From Ereboglobus sp. (GTDB lineage: Bacteria > Verrucomicrobiota > Verrucomicrobiia > Opitutales > Opitutaceae): a stretch of DNA of 43,696 nt. Both the position numbers and the translations under genes were made by a program. This document shows positions 34,966-43,696 of the stretch, piece after piece. The stretch is taken from assembly GCA_029974595.1 (NCBI GenBank), contig JARKRC010000071.1:1-43696 (forward strand), read 5' to 3'. Each line of letters opens with the position of its first letter. Position 1 is the first letter of the stretch. Under the pieces are notes generated by a model. It saw only the letters and a program-made list of their open reading frames with translations, made no database searches and was not told where the DNA came from.

Positions 34966-35733
34966 ATGAGACCCAGAGACATACCAGTTTGCGGCCTCGC
35001 CTCCGTATCGGCGCTCTTCGCGCAAAACCCGGACGCTATCAAGCGCCTCTTCTTCGATGCGCCCTCGTCCTCCCGCGCCGGCAAAATGTCCGCCCACCTT
35101 GCGAAAATCAGGCGCCCCTATCGCATGGTTCCCTCCGCCGAACTCGAAAAAATCTCGGGCACCGTCCACCACGGGGGCATTGTCGCCATCATCGCCGCCC
35201 CGGAGCTCCGCGAGCCCACCCTCGACGAAGTCGCCACATGGGGCAAGGCCCGCGAAGGCGTTCTCATTCTCGACCGCATCGGCAACGCCCACAACCTCGG
35301 CGCGCTCGTGCGCACCGCCGCATTTTTCGGCATCCGCAAAATCGTCCTTGCCGACGACCAGCAGCAGGCCCTTCCCGGCGAATCCGCCTACCGCATCGCC
35401 GAAGGCGGCATGCAGTATGTGGACATCTTTCGCGTTTACGACCTTCCCGGCCTCTGTCGCGCCCTCGTCGAGGCGGGTTACGATGTCGCGGGAGCCGCGG
35501 TCGCCTCGCCCTCGCCTCTTCACAAGGCCGCCCGCGAAATCGGCCCCAATCGCGCCGTCGCGCTCGTCCTCGGCAACGAGGAAACCGGCATCTCCGCCAA
35601 CGTCGCCGCCGCCTGCACGCGCTTTGTCACCATCCCCGGCGCCGGCAACATCGAATCGCTCAACGTCTCCGCCGCCGCCGCCGTCCTCATGTGGGCGCTC
35701 TGGCCCGCCCGCAAAAACGCGCAGCAAGGCTGA
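34966..35733 (+). CDS. TrmH/SpoU family RNA 2'-O-methyltransferase
   Basis: The 255-residue protein has an N-terminal substrate-binding domain (about 5-85, with GTVHHGGIVAII) and the SPOUT trefoil-knot domain. The three SpoU motifs are LDRIGNAHNLGALVRTAAFF (motif 1), ALVLGNEETGIS (motif 2) and IPGAGNIESLNVSAAAAVLM (motif 3). The knot binds S-adenosylmethionine; the target is probably an rRNA or tRNA 2'-OH, as in RlmB, but RlmB and TrmH-type targets cannot be told apart here. The ATG at 34966 begins the conserved part. The SAM supply genes metK and ahcY lie 1.7 kb downstream. Confidence 0.88.
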   Translation: MRPRDIPVCGLASVSALFAQNPDAIKRLFFDAPSSSRAGKMSAHLAKIRRPYRMVPSAELEKISGTVHHGGIVAIIAAPELREPTLDEVATWGKAREGVLILDRIGNAHNLGALVRTAAFFGIRKIVLADDQQQALPGESAYRIAEGGMQYVDIFRVYDLPGLCRALVEAGYDVAGAAVASPSPLHKAAREIGPNRAVALVLGNEETGISANVAAACTRFVTIPGAGNIESLNVSAAAAVLMWALWPARKNAQQG

Positions 35734-35828
35734 CGCCGCTCTCCGCACGACAGAAGCGCTCCACATGGCCTCCGACCCTGCCTATAAGAAAAAATGCGTT
35801 GAACACGCGTCCACAAACTAAGTCTTGC

Positions 35829-35849
35829 AGGAGCCGGAAACTCCTTTTT
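35829..35849 (+). terminator. Short hairpin with T-run before the CysJ-like gene
   Basis: AGGAG (35829-35833) pairs with CTCCT (35841-35845) across a 7-base loop and runs into TTTTT. The stem is only 5 bp, so this is a weak terminator candidate for the methyltransferase transcript. Confidence 0.35.
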
Positions 35850-35869
35850 CTACTCACATCCGACTACAC

Positions 35870-37042
35870 ATGTCATCAGCAACCGAGACTGCATCAGCAT
35901 TCACGAAGAATAATCCTTTCCACGCCAAGGTTGTGGAAAACCGCCGCCTCAACCGCGTCGGTTCCGCGAAGGAGACCCGCCACATCGTCGTCAATATCGA
36001 TGGCAGCGGTCTTGTGTATAAAACCGGCGATTCCCTCGGCGTCTATCCGCAGAATCGTCCCCAGGACGTTGCCGAGATCATCAACCTCCTCGGCGCCAGC
36101 GGTGAGGAACCCGTCTCGCCCGCCCTTCTCAAACTCCCCGCGCCCGTCTCGCTCCACGAAGCCCTCCTCTCGAAACTTTCGCTCGCCGGCCCGATGCGCA
36201 AAATTCTGGAAACGCTCGCCGGCCGCGTCACCAACGACGCCGAAAAAGCCCGCCTCGCCGCGCTCCTCGCGCCCGAGTCCACCGCACAGCTCGCCGCTTA
36301 TCTCGCGGAGCGCGAATACGTTGACATCCTCTCCGAATTCCGCAGCGCCAGACTCGCCCCGCAGGAGTTTGTCGATCACCTCCGCAAACTCATGCCCCGC
36401 CTCTACTCGATCGCCTCCGCCTCGAAACAATACCCCAACGAAATCCACCTCACCGTCGCCGTCGTCCGCTATACGATGAACGGGCGCGAACGCGTCGGCG
36501 TCTGCTCCACCTTTCTCGCCGACCGCGCGGGTCTCGGCACCGCGTCCGTCCCGGTCTTCGTATCCAATTCCCATTTTGGCCCGCCCGACGACACCGCCCG
36601 CGACATCATCATGGTCGGCCCCGGCACCGGCATCGCGCCATTCCGCGCCTTCATGCAGGACCGCGTCGCCTCCCGCGCGACCGGGCGCAACTGGCTCTTC
36701 TTCGGCGACCAGCATAAAAATTGCGACTTCCTCTACGAACAGGAATGGAACAACCACCTCGCCAAAGGCATACTCACCAAGCTCTCCCTCGCCTGGTCGC
36801 GCGACCAGGCGCAAAAAATCTACGTTCAGGACAAGATGCGTGAAAACGCCACCGAACTCTGGCAATGGATTAGCAACGGCGCTTGTTTTTACGTTTGCGG
36901 CGATGCCAAACGCATGGCCAAGGACGTCGACACCGCCCTCCACGAAATCATCGCCGCACAAGGCGGCATGGATGCCTCTGCCGCCGTCGAATACGTGAAA
37001 ACGATGAAAAAGGACAAACGCTACCAACGCGACGTCTATTAA
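35870..37042 (+). CDS. Sulfite reductase flavoprotein-like FAD/NADP oxidoreductase without flavodoxin domain (CysJ C-terminal type)
   Basis: The 390-residue protein matches the reductase half of CysJ. An FAD-binding domain (about 20-235) has the family motifs GDSLGVYPQN and RLYSIASAS. The NADP-binding domain (about 245-390) has VGPGTGIAPFRAFMQDR, FFGDQHKNCDFLYEQEW and FYVCGDAKRMAKDVDTAL, and ends in the usual RYQRDVY tail. The N-terminal flavodoxin-like FMN domain of CysJ is missing. Electrons would have to pass to a separate flavodoxin or directly to a hemoprotein. It precedes metK and ahcY on the same strand, which suggests sulfur metabolism, but no cysI is nearby. Confidence 0.88.
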   Translation: MSSATETASAFTKNNPFHAKVVENRRLNRVGSAKETRHIVVNIDGSGLVYKTGDSLGVYPQNRPQDVAEIINLLGASGEEPVSPALLKLPAPVSLHEALLSKLSLAGPMRKILETLAGRVTNDAEKARLAALLAPESTAQLAAYLAEREYVDILSEFRSARLAPQEFVDHLRKLMPRLYSIASASKQYPNEIHLTVAVVRYTMNGRERVGVCSTFLADRAGLGTASVPVFVSNSHFGPPDDTARDIIMVGPGTGIAPFRAFMQDRVASRATGRNWLFFGDQHKNCDFLYEQEWNNHLAKGILTKLSLAWSRDQAQKIYVQDKMRENATELWQWISNGACFYVCGDAKRMAKDVDTALHEIIAAQGGMDASAAVEYVKTMKKDKRYQRDVY

Positions 37043-37043
37043 G

Positions 37044-37067
37044 CCGGGCGGCCTGAGCGCCGCCCGG
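37044..37067 (+). terminator. GC-rich hairpin directly after the CysJ-like stop
   Basis: CCGGGCGGC (37044-37052) pairs perfectly with GCCGCCCGG (37059-37067) across a 6-base loop, beginning two bases after the stop codon. No T-run follows, so it may act as a 3' stabiliser or part of the repeat block that continues at 37068. Confidence 0.45.
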
Positions 37068-37291
37068 AAATTCCAAATCCCAATTCCCAAATCACAAAAA
37101 AATCACAAATCCCAGCATTCAAATTCCAAAAATCCGCTGACGCTCCCACCAGCGGATTTTTTTGTGCGCTGATGGCAATCTTACCGTGAGCTTTTCCCCA
37201 ATCTTCGACTGCGCCCAGCATCTCCTCCTTTTGTAATTTGGAGTTTGGAATTTGTGTTTTTTTGGGATTTGGGAATTGGGATTTGGAATTT
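37068..37291. repeat. Inverted-repeat cassette upstream of metK
   Basis: The arm at 37068-37093 (starting AAATTCCAAATCCCAATTCC) is the exact 26-bp reverse complement of 37266-37291, and pairing continues with mismatches inward. The arms belong to the same CCAAATCCCAA family as 26847-27017. The payload includes a strong terminator hairpin at 37128-37163. The rest of the 369-bp gap to metK has only a 6-bp GCATCA/TGATGC dyad near 37304-37331 and no gene. Confidence 0.85.
37128..37163 (+). terminator. Rho-independent terminator inside the repeat cassette
   Basis: AAAAATCCGCT (37128-37138) pairs with AGCGGATTTTT (37151-37161), loop of 12 bases, with the T-run continuing to 37163. It is the best terminator candidate for the CysJ-like gene and is carried within the repeat payload. 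Confidence 0.7.
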
Positions 37292-37411
37292 TTTAACAAC
37301 GCATCACGAAATCCAGATATGTTGATGCTATATTCTTGCCCCGCGTAAAAAACATTCCAGCCTTCCCCGAATCTCCACATTCACACTTCACGCACAACAA
37401 ACGCACACATC

Positions 37412-38578
<1,167 letters not shown>

Positions 38579-38585
38579 TAGCACC

Positions 38586-38637
38586 CGGCTTAAATCGACC
38601 TAAATCGACTTATATCGATTTAAGTCGCTTTAAGCCG
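38586..38637. repeat. Long hairpin repeat of the TTAAATCGAC family between metK and ahcY
   Basis: The arms 38586-38608 (starting CGGCTTAAATCGACC) and 38615-38637 pair at 21 of 23 positions across a 6-base loop, CTTATA. It is a relative of the palindrome at 8010-8051. It fills nearly the whole gap, 7 bp after the metK stop and 15 bp before the ahcY start. It may limit read-through or protect mRNA ends. Confidence 0.85.
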
Positions 38638-38652
38638 AAACGACCAAACACC

Positions 38653-40092
38653 ATGTCCAAACCCACCTTCTCGATCACGAAAAACTACCACGTCCGCGAC
38701 GTTACCCTCGCCGATTGGGGCCGCAAGGAAATCGCCGTCGCCGAGCACGAAATGCCCGGCCTCATGAGCATCCGCCAAAAATACGCCTCGACCGCCGCGG
38801 CCAAAAAGCCGCTCGCCGGCGTGCGCGTCACCGGCTCGCTCCACATGACGATCCAGACCGCCGTCCTCATCGAAACCCTCAAGCACCTCGGCGCCGATGT
38901 CCGCTGGGCCTCCTGCAATATTTTCTCCACGCAAGACCACGCCGCCGCCGCCATCGCAAAAAGCGGCACGCCGGTCTTTGCATGGAAAGGCGAAACCCTC
39001 GAAGAATACTGGGACTGCACCCTCAAGGCCATCACCTTCCCCGGCAACAAAGGCCCGCAGCTCGTCGTTGACGACGGCGGCGACGTCACCCTCCTCATCC
39101 ACAAAGGCTGCGAGCTGGAGGAAGGTTCCGACTGGGTCAACACCCCCAGCGCCAGCCACGAGGAGCAAGTCATCAAAAACCTCCTCAAGCGCGTCCACAA
39201 AACGAACAGGCATTTCTGGCTCCCCCTCGCCCGCGAATGGCGCGGCGTCTCCGAGGAAACCACCACCGGCGTCCACCGCCTCTACCAGATGCTCGACGCG
39301 AAAAAGCTCCGCGTCCCCGCCATCAACGTCAACGACTCCGTCACCAAATCCAAGTTCGACAACCTCTACGGCTGCCGCGAATCGCTCGCCGACGGACTCA
39401 AGCGCGCCACCGACGTCATGATCGCCGGCAAAGTCGCGTGCGTCTGCGGCTACGGCGACGTCGGCAAAGGTTCCTCCCACTCCCTCCGCGGCTTCGGCGC
39501 GCGCGTCATCGTCACCGAAATCGACCCCATCAACGCCCTCCAGGCCGCAATGGAAGGCTTCGAGGTCAACACCATCGAAAGCACCCTCGGCACCGCCGAC
39601 ATCTACGTGACCACGACCGGCAACTGCGACGTCATCACGCTCGAACACATGAAGCGCATGAAAGACCAGGCCATCGTCTGCAACATCGGCCATTTCGACA
39701 ACGAAATCCAAGTCAGCCGCCTCTATAAGGAAAAAGGCGTGAAGCGCATCACCATCAAACCGCAATACGACCAGTTCGTCTTCCCGAACGGCCGCAGCAT
39801 TTATCTCCTCGCCGAAGGCCGCCTCGTGAACCTGGGATGCGCCACGGGCCACCCCTCGTTTGTCATGTCAAACAGCTTCACAAACCAGACCCTCGCGCAA
39901 ATCGATCTCTGGGCAAACCGAGACAAATACGAAGTCGGCGTGTATCGCCTGCCTAAGCACCTCGACGAGGAAGTCGCCCGCCTCCACCTCGAAAAAATCG
40001 GCGTGAAGCTGACCAAACTCACCAAAAAACAAGCCGCCTACCTCGGCGTCCCTGTGAGCGGCCCCTACAAACCCGAGCACTACCGGTATTAA
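38653..40092 (+). CDS. ahcY: Adenosylhomocysteinase (S-adenosylhomocysteine hydrolase)
   Basis: AhcY splits S-adenosylhomocysteine to adenosine and homocysteine and so removes the product inhibitor of methyltransferases. The 479-residue protein has the substrate-binding [14 protein letters not shown] and [14 protein letters not shown] blocks, the NAD loop [10 protein letters not shown], and the C-terminal dimer segment KPEHYRY. Bacterial enzymes of this length carry the extra segment seen here around [20 protein letters not shown], given as KAITFPGN and LVVDDGGD. The ATG at 38653 matches the family start. It is the second gene of a metK-ahcY operon and ends in a clear terminator. Confidence 0.98.
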   Translation: MSKPTFSITKNYHVRDVTLADWGRKEIAVAEHEMPGLMSIRQKYASTAAAKKPLAGVRVTGSLHMTIQTAVLIETLKHLGADVRWASCNIFSTQDHAAAAIAKSGTPVFAWKGETLEEYWDCTLKAITFPGNKGPQLVVDDGGDVTLLIHKGCELEEGSDWVNTPSASHEEQVIKNLLKRVHKTNRHFWLPLAREWRGVSEETTTGVHRLYQMLDAKKLRVPAINVNDSVTKSKFDNLYGCRESLADGLKRATDVMIAGKVACVCGYGDVGKGSSHSLRGFGARVIVTEIDPINALQAAMEGFEVNTIESTLGTADIYVTTTGNCDVITLEHMKRMKDQAIVCNIGHFDNEIQVSRLYKEKGVKRITIKPQYDQFVFPNGRSIYLLAEGRLVNLGCATGHPSFVMSNSFTNQTLAQIDLWANRDKYEVGVYRLPKHLDEEVARLHLEKIGVKLTKLTKKQAAYLGVPVSGPYKPEHYRY

Positions 40093-40143
40093 AAAAGTGG
40101 CACAGGCTGCCAGCCCGTGTTCATAAATTCCCGATCACCACCC

Positions 40144-40174
40144 AAAGCGCGCTCCACAACAAGCGCGCTTTTTT
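40144..40174 (+). terminator. Rho-independent terminator after ahcY
   Basis: AAAGCGCGCT (40144-40153) pairs perfectly with AGCGCGCTTT (40162-40171), loop of 8 bases, then Ts to 40174. Between it and the ahcY stop lies GTGGCACAGGCTGCCAGCCC (from 40097), a relative of the fmt insert. Confidence 0.85.
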
Positions 40175-40246
40175 ATTTGCCCTCATCCGCTATCGAACGC
40201 GCCTCCAATCGTACGCCAAACATATGCGCAGATTTATTTTGAATGA

Positions 40247-40324
40247 CCGCAAAAAGGCGCGAAAAAGCGCAAAAAACAGAGCGCTCTTCTTCTCCTTTTT
40301 GTGCCTCTTGTGCCTTTTTGCGGC
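40247..40324. repeat. Inverted repeat with CCGCAAAAAGGC arms
   Basis: CCGCAAAAAGGC (40247-40258) is the exact complement of 40312-40323. The right half, 40296-40324, repeats with one mismatch at 17954-17982. The remaining sequence up to the hydrolase start at 40391 shows only short repeat-like CCATGAAAACCCGTGCAATC text and no gene. Confidence 0.7.
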
Positions 40325-40390
40325 CATCCCTTAAATCCCGTCCATGAAAACCCGTGCAATCCGCCCTTAAAAACCCATACTAAAACCATC

Positions 40391-41083
40391 ATGAAAATAA
40401 CCTACCTCGGACACTCCTGCTTCCTCGTCGAAACCTCCGCCGCCCGCCTCATCATTGACCCTTTCCTCACCGGCAATCCGAGCGCCGCCGCGCAGGCAGC
40501 CGACATCCGCTGCGACTACATCCTCATATCGCACGGCCATTGCGACCACACCGGCGACGCCCTCGACATCGCCAAGCGCAATGACGCCACGATCATTTCG
40601 AATCACGAAATCTGCAATTACTTCGCCGCCCAAGGCGCAAAAGCCCACAACATGAACCCCGGCGGCGCGTTCAATTTTCCCTTCGGACGCGTCAAGCTCA
40701 CCATCGCGCACCATTCGTCCAGCGAAGACAGCGATGCGACAAACCCGCTTCAGCCCGTTTATCTCGGCAACCCCTGCGGCATCGTCATCGAAGCCGACGG
40801 CAAACGCCTCTACCATGCCGGCGACACCGCGCTCTTTCTCGACATGCAGCTCATCGCGCGCGGCGGCCTCGACCTCGCCATGCTCCCCATCGGCGACAAT
40901 TTCACAATGGGCCCCGACGACGCCCTTGATGCGCTCGACATGCTCAAGCCCAAGGCCGGAATCCCGATGCACTACAACACCTGGCCCCCGATCGCGCAGG
41001 ACGCCTCCGCCTTCGCCGCCACCGCGAAACTGCGCAGCCACCTCGTCCACCCGCTCAAACCCGGCGAAATCGTGACAATTTGA
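40391..41083 (+). CDS. UPF0173 family metal-dependent hydrolase (metallo-beta-lactamase fold)
   Basis: The 230-residue protein has a metallo-beta-lactamase fold with the metal-binding motif SHGHCDHTGDA (H48, H50, D52, H53), an early LGHSCFLVET strand, YHAGDTALFLDM with the next metal ligands, and the C-terminal PMHYNTWPPI with a further histidine. These features and the length match UPF0173 hydrolases. The substrate of the family is not known. The ATG at 40391 is at the family N-terminus. It is convergent with tRNA-Leu and the genes that follow. Confidence 0.92.
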   Translation: MKITYLGHSCFLVETSAARLIIDPFLTGNPSAAAQAADIRCDYILISHGHCDHTGDALDIAKRNDATIISNHEICNYFAAQGAKAHNMNPGGAFNFPFGRVKLTIAHHSSSEDSDATNPLQPVYLGNPCGIVIEADGKRLYHAGDTALFLDMQLIARGGLDLAMLPIGDNFTMGPDDALDALDMLKPKAGIPMHYNTWPPIAQDASAFAATAKLRSHLVHPLKPGEIVTI

Positions 41084-41119
41084 GTTTCCTTCATTTCATC
41101 GTCTCCCCCCTCTGCGTAT

Positions 41120-41205
41120 TGGTGCCCAGAGGGGGACTCGAACCCCCATGCGATTAGGCACAGGCTTCTGAGACCTGCGTGTCTACCAATTCCACCATCT
41201 GGGCA
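41120..41205 (-). tRNA. tRNA-Leu (anticodon CAG), CCA encoded
   Basis: The minus strand folds as a class II tRNA of 86 nt. The acceptor is TGCCCAG with CTGGGCA, the D arm has GGTGGAATTGGTAGACAC typical of leucine tRNAs, and the anticodon stem CAGGT/GCCTG holds the loop CTCAGAA, giving CAG. A long variable arm follows, then GGGGGTTCGAGTCCCCC. CCA is encoded at 41120-41122. Confidence 0.96.
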
Positions 41206-41325
41206 ATGGAAAGGGCGAAACACAAACGTCCTCTCCCGCCGCCGCAAGCATAGAATTGCATCCGTTGCCTCATTCTCTTCATCGCCCGGCAATATGGCGG
41301 ATGGAATCGCGGGAAAATCGCCGCG

Positions 41326-41811
41326 TTACTTCGACCACAAATAACTTTGCTGCCTGAAAAGTTCGCTGCCATCGGCGGCCAGCAGGCGCAGGCGCCATGC
41401 GGTCGGGCGCGCGTCGGCATCCGACCAGTCGTCGCCGGTCAGTCCGGGGTTAAGCAACACCGCCCCTTTGCGAAGTGGCGGAGCGGGAAAAGTGAAGGTC
41501 TTCGGCTCGGGGGAATCGGGCGTGATGAGGTCGAGCACGATGCGCGCGCCTTCGATGCCGAAGGGCGTTTTCAGGCGGGTGAAAAAATAATAGCCCGCGC
41601 GGTTTTCGGGGCGCGTGCGGAGGATGATTTCATCGCCGGGATTTTCCTTGTTCGTGAAATATTCCGAGATGCGGTCGAACGAGGCGGCGGCGCGGTAGCC
41701 CGGCCACACGCGCACGACTTCGACATTGCCCGACTTGGGCGCATGGCCCGCGCATCCGGCGAGGGCGAGGATGCAGGCGGCGAGAAGAATGCGGGCCGGA
41801 AGAAATGTCAT
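41326..41811 (-). CDS. Small lipoprotein of unknown function
   Basis: The 161-residue product has a lipoprotein signal with lipobox LAGC (Cys at about residue 20), so it is envelope-anchored. The mature part is beta-rich: RVWPGYRAAASFDRISEYF, YYFFTRLKTP, and the Pro-rich TPDSPEPKTFTFPAPPLRKG, with a WSDADARPTAWRL stretch near the end. I recognise no family. It is 83 bp downstream of the OppA-like gene on the same strand, so co-transcription is possible. Confidence 0.75.
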   Translation of the reverse strand: MTFLPARILLAACILALAGCAGHAPKSGNVEVVRVWPGYRAAASFDRISEYFTNKENPGDEIILRTRPENRAGYYFFTRLKTPFGIEGARIVLDLITPDSPEPKTFTFPAPPLRKGAVLLNPGLTGDDWSDADARPTAWRLRLLAADGSELFRQQSYLWSK

Positions 41812-41894
41812 GCGGTTGAATTGAGCAGCAAAGTCGCGGGGACGCTAAGCAATTTTTCACGGCAAACGTCACGCCTTTGGAGCGCGGACGGCGC

Positions 41895-43478
41895 TCACTC
41901 CAGCCACACTTTCTGATAACGGTGCACGCCGAGGAGCGAGGGCACCCAGTTTTTGACGCGCGGGGAAATCAAATAGGTGCGCGCGCCGAAAAAGACCGGC
42001 GCAATGGGCGCTTCATCGAGAAGGATTTTCTCGGCGCGTTGATAAAGCTCGTGACGTTTTTTCTGATCGGAGGCGCGCCCGGCTTCGGCGATGAAGCGGT
42101 CGTATTCGGCGTTGCTCCAGTGGGTCTGGTTTTGCCCGCCGCCGGTCACAAACATGTCGAGAAACGTGATCGGGTCGTTGAAATCGCCGACCCAGCGCGA
42201 GCGGCTGATCTCGTAGTCGATGGCGCGCTGCGCGTCGAGATAGACGCGGTATTCCTTGTTTGTGAGCGTGACGGTGATGCCGAGTTCGCGCCGCCACATT
42301 TCCTGGATGGCTTCGAGCACGGTGCGGTTGACGGCGTCGTTGTTCATCTGGATGTCGAGCCTCGGAAAGCCCCTGCCCTTCGGATAACCCGCTTCCGCGA
42401 GCAGGCGGCGCGCGGCGTCGAAATCATCTGGGATGATCGTCTCACAGGTGTAGCCGCCGGTGTTCGGGGGCGTGTAGAAGCGCGCGGGCGTACGGCTGCC
42501 GTGGAGGATGCGCGCGATGGCGTCGCGATTGATGGCACGGGCAAGCGCGGCGCGCACCTTCGGATTGTCGAGCGGCGGGCGCTTGGTGTTGAAGCGCAGG
42601 AAAAAAGTTTCGAGGAGCGGGTCGATGCGGAGCGCCTGCGGATTGTTTTTGCGGTAGGCGGAAATTTTTTCCGGCAGGATGTCGTAGGTGATGTCCACCT
42701 GCCCGGCGCGGAAATTGCGCTCGTCGGCGGCGATGTCGTCGTTCGGCAGGAACACGACGGCGTCGAGTCGGTTTGCGGCGGCGTCCCAGTAGCGTGGATT
42801 TTTTGCGACGGTGATTTGTTTGTTGGGCTCCCAGCTTTTCAGTGTGAACGCGCCGTTGCTGACGATGTTGCCGGGGCGCGTCCAGGGCGTGCCGCGCCGG
42901 TCGAGTCTTCCGAAGCGCAGAATCGTGGCGGGGTGAATCGGAAACCACATCGGCTGCGCGACGATGGAGAGCAGGTGCGGCGTGGGCGCGCCGAGCGTGA
43001 GGACGAGCGTGCGCGCATCGGGCGCGGCGACGCCGACCTTGGAAAAATCGTCGGCGGCGATTTTGCCGGTGTTGTAGGCCTCGGCGTTTTTGATCGGGTA
43101 AAGCATGTAGGCGTATTCGGCGCCAAGCGCGGGCGAAAGAATGCGCTGGAATGAGGTCGCGAAATCCTGCGCGGTGACGCGGTCGCCGTTTGACCAGAAG
43201 GCATCGGCGCGCAGGTGAAACGTCCACATGAGTCCGTCCTCCGATGTCTCCCAGCGTTCGGCGACTCCGGGAACGGGCTGCGAGGTGGCCTCGCCGATTG
43301 CGACGAGTCCCTCGAAGAGCGCGATGGCGATGTTTTGGTCGGTGTAGGCCGACATCGTTTGCGGGTCCATGTCCTGCGGCTCCGCGCCATTGCCGATACG
43401 CAGGATCGATTCGGCGTCCGCAATGCAAACCTGGAAAAGCGCGGCCACGGCGACCGCAAACAGCTTGGAAACGTGCAT
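41895..43478 (-). CDS. Peptide ABC transporter substrate-binding protein (OppA-like, SBP family 5)
   Basis: The 527-residue protein has a signal peptide (about residues 1-22, ending IADAES) and the extracytoplasmic solute-binding family 5 fold. Landmarks are GNGAEPQDMDPQTMSAYTDQ near the start, LFEGLVAIGE, WSNGDRVTAQDFATSFQRIL, the signature GNIVSNGAFTLKSWEPN, and a late RRELGITVTL. It would bind oligopeptides in the periplasm for an Opp/Dpp-type importer, but no permease or ATPase gene is present in the window. The ATG at 43478 sits at the signal peptide start; 43502 is a longer option. Confidence 0.93.
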   Translation of the reverse strand: MHVSKLFAVAVAALFQVCIADAESILRIGNGAEPQDMDPQTMSAYTDQNIAIALFEGLVAIGEATSQPVPGVAERWETSEDGLMWTFHLRADAFWSNGDRVTAQDFATSFQRILSPALGAEYAYMLYPIKNAEAYNTGKIAADDFSKVGVAAPDARTLVLTLGAPTPHLLSIVAQPMWFPIHPATILRFGRLDRRGTPWTRPGNIVSNGAFTLKSWEPNKQITVAKNPRYWDAAANRLDAVVFLPNDDIAADERNFRAGQVDITYDILPEKISAYRKNNPQALRIDPLLETFFLRFNTKRPPLDNPKVRAALARAINRDAIARILHGSRTPARFYTPPNTGGYTCETIIPDDFDAARRLLAEAGYPKGRGFPRLDIQMNNDAVNRTVLEAIQEMWRRELGITVTLTNKEYRVYLDAQRAIDYEISRSRWVGDFNDPITFLDMFVTGGGQNQTHWSNAEYDRFIAEAGRASDQKKRHELYQRAEKILLDEAPIAPVFFGARTYLISPRVKNWVPSLLGVHRYQKVWLE

Positions 43479-43519
43479 GATGATTTTCTGTGCGATTATC
43501 ACCGCCCGCGCAACTCCAA

Positions 43520-43545
43520 GGGGAGCGCACGCGTCTCGCGTGCCG
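43520..43545. repeat. Interspersed GGGGAGCGCACGCGTCTCGC element
   Basis: The core AGCGCACGCGTC (43524-43535) recurs at 17815-17826 in the cassette upstream of the LacI-type gene end. It lies in the gap between the OppA-like start and the insertion sequence. Function unknown. Confidence 0.3.
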
Positions 43546-43606
43546 CGTTGGGCGTCCTGGGATTACCCTTGTATTGAAGACAGAGAGAGCAAGTGGAGGA
43601 AGCAGA

Positions 43607-43696
43607 TCAGTTGTTAAGGTTTTCGAAGTCAACCGGAGAGAGGTTTCCGATTGAGGAGTGACGGCGACGCAGGTTGTAGAAGGCTTCGATCCATTC
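43607..43696 (-). mobile_element. 3' end of an IS3-family transposase (OrfB), cut by the window edge
   Basis: The minus strand reads EWIEAFYNLRRRHSSIGN and then LSPVDFENLNN before a stop at 43607-43609. The pattern I-E-x-F-Y-N-x-x-R-x-H-S-[ST]-[IL]-G-x-L-[ST]-P is the C-terminus of IS3-type DDE transposases. The catalytic core is beyond the right edge. The element end must lie between 43607 and the OppA-like start, but I cannot place its terminal repeat. Confidence 0.85.

Noticed and set aside
37292-37411. SAM riboswitch in the metK leader
   Set aside because: Only a 6-bp GCATCA/TGATGC dyad is present. I see no kink-turn, pseudoknot core or conserved boxes of the SAM-I, SAM-II or SAM-V classes.
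38579-38652. SAH riboswitch before ahcY
   Set aside because: The gap is filled by a simple hairpin from a repeat family that also occurs between der and fmt. The SAH riboswitch consensus is not visible.

Overview
The window reads as a high-GC, gene-dense chromosome segment of a diderm bacterium, most likely Verrucomicrobiota and probably an Opitutaceae-like lineage. This is an inference. It rests on Tat-exported Gfo/Idh/MocA oxidoreductases, ThuA and DUF1080 proteins, exo-sialidase-like proteins, a LacI-type regulator of the type common in that group, start codons with weak or no Shine-Dalgarno sequence, and several families of interspersed intergenic repeats (including one read as the peptide TGFQPV) that I associate with Verrucomicrobia and Planctomycetes. 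No 16S rRNA gene is present to confirm it.

Layout. Positions 1-123 hold the end of a Tn5/IS50-like insertion sequence. Positions 217-4518 are a sugar-catabolic island: a minus-strand operon (ThuA-like protein, Tat-exported Gfo/Idh/MocA oxidoreductase, TIM-barrel isomerase) with a divergent AraC regulator. Positions 4581-9108 hold a decayed gene tail, an ExbB/ExbD pair, the GTPase gene der and fmt, separated by nested inverted repeats. Positions 9139-17782 hold a secreted orphan, a Tat-exported sialidase-like protein, a CBS/CorC-domain membrane protein, a membrane-anchored coiled-coil protein, a nucleoside-type MFS transporter and a second ExbB/ExbD pair. Positions 18071-20747 are a LacI regulator divergent from a sialidase-like gene. 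Positions 20908-24580 hold tRNA-Ala(GGC), pyrG, a GNAT acetyltransferase and ispE, the last two overlapping tail to tail. Positions 24758-31075 hold a DUF1080 lipoprotein with a second Tat Gfo/Idh/MocA enzyme, an HNH endonuclease, two proteins of unknown function and a secreted esterase fused to an SMP-30-like propeller. Positions 31177-34697 hold rnhC, uppP and glmM. Positions 34966-41083 hold a SpoU methyltransferase, a CysJ-like flavoprotein without flavodoxin domain, metK, ahcY and a UPF0173 hydrolase. The rest is tRNA-Leu(CAG), a lipoprotein, an OppA-like binding protein and the 3' end of an IS3-family transposase.

How the genes fit together. Two loci (217-4518 and 24758-26833) together carry the parts expected for exported oxidation and cleavage of glycosides through 3-keto sugars. 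metK and ahcY form the activated-methyl cycle core, next to a sulfite-reductase-type flavoprotein. uppP and glmM serve peptidoglycan precursor supply. The two ExbB/ExbD pairs would power outer-membrane uptake or envelope functions, but no TonB or TolA is present in the window.

The most unusual signal is not a gene. Many intergenic gaps are filled by paired, inverted, low-complexity arms that enclose a small payload, sometimes nested two deep. One pair is a perfect 36-bp inverted repeat. A related palindromic element sits in tandem, in frame, inside fmt.
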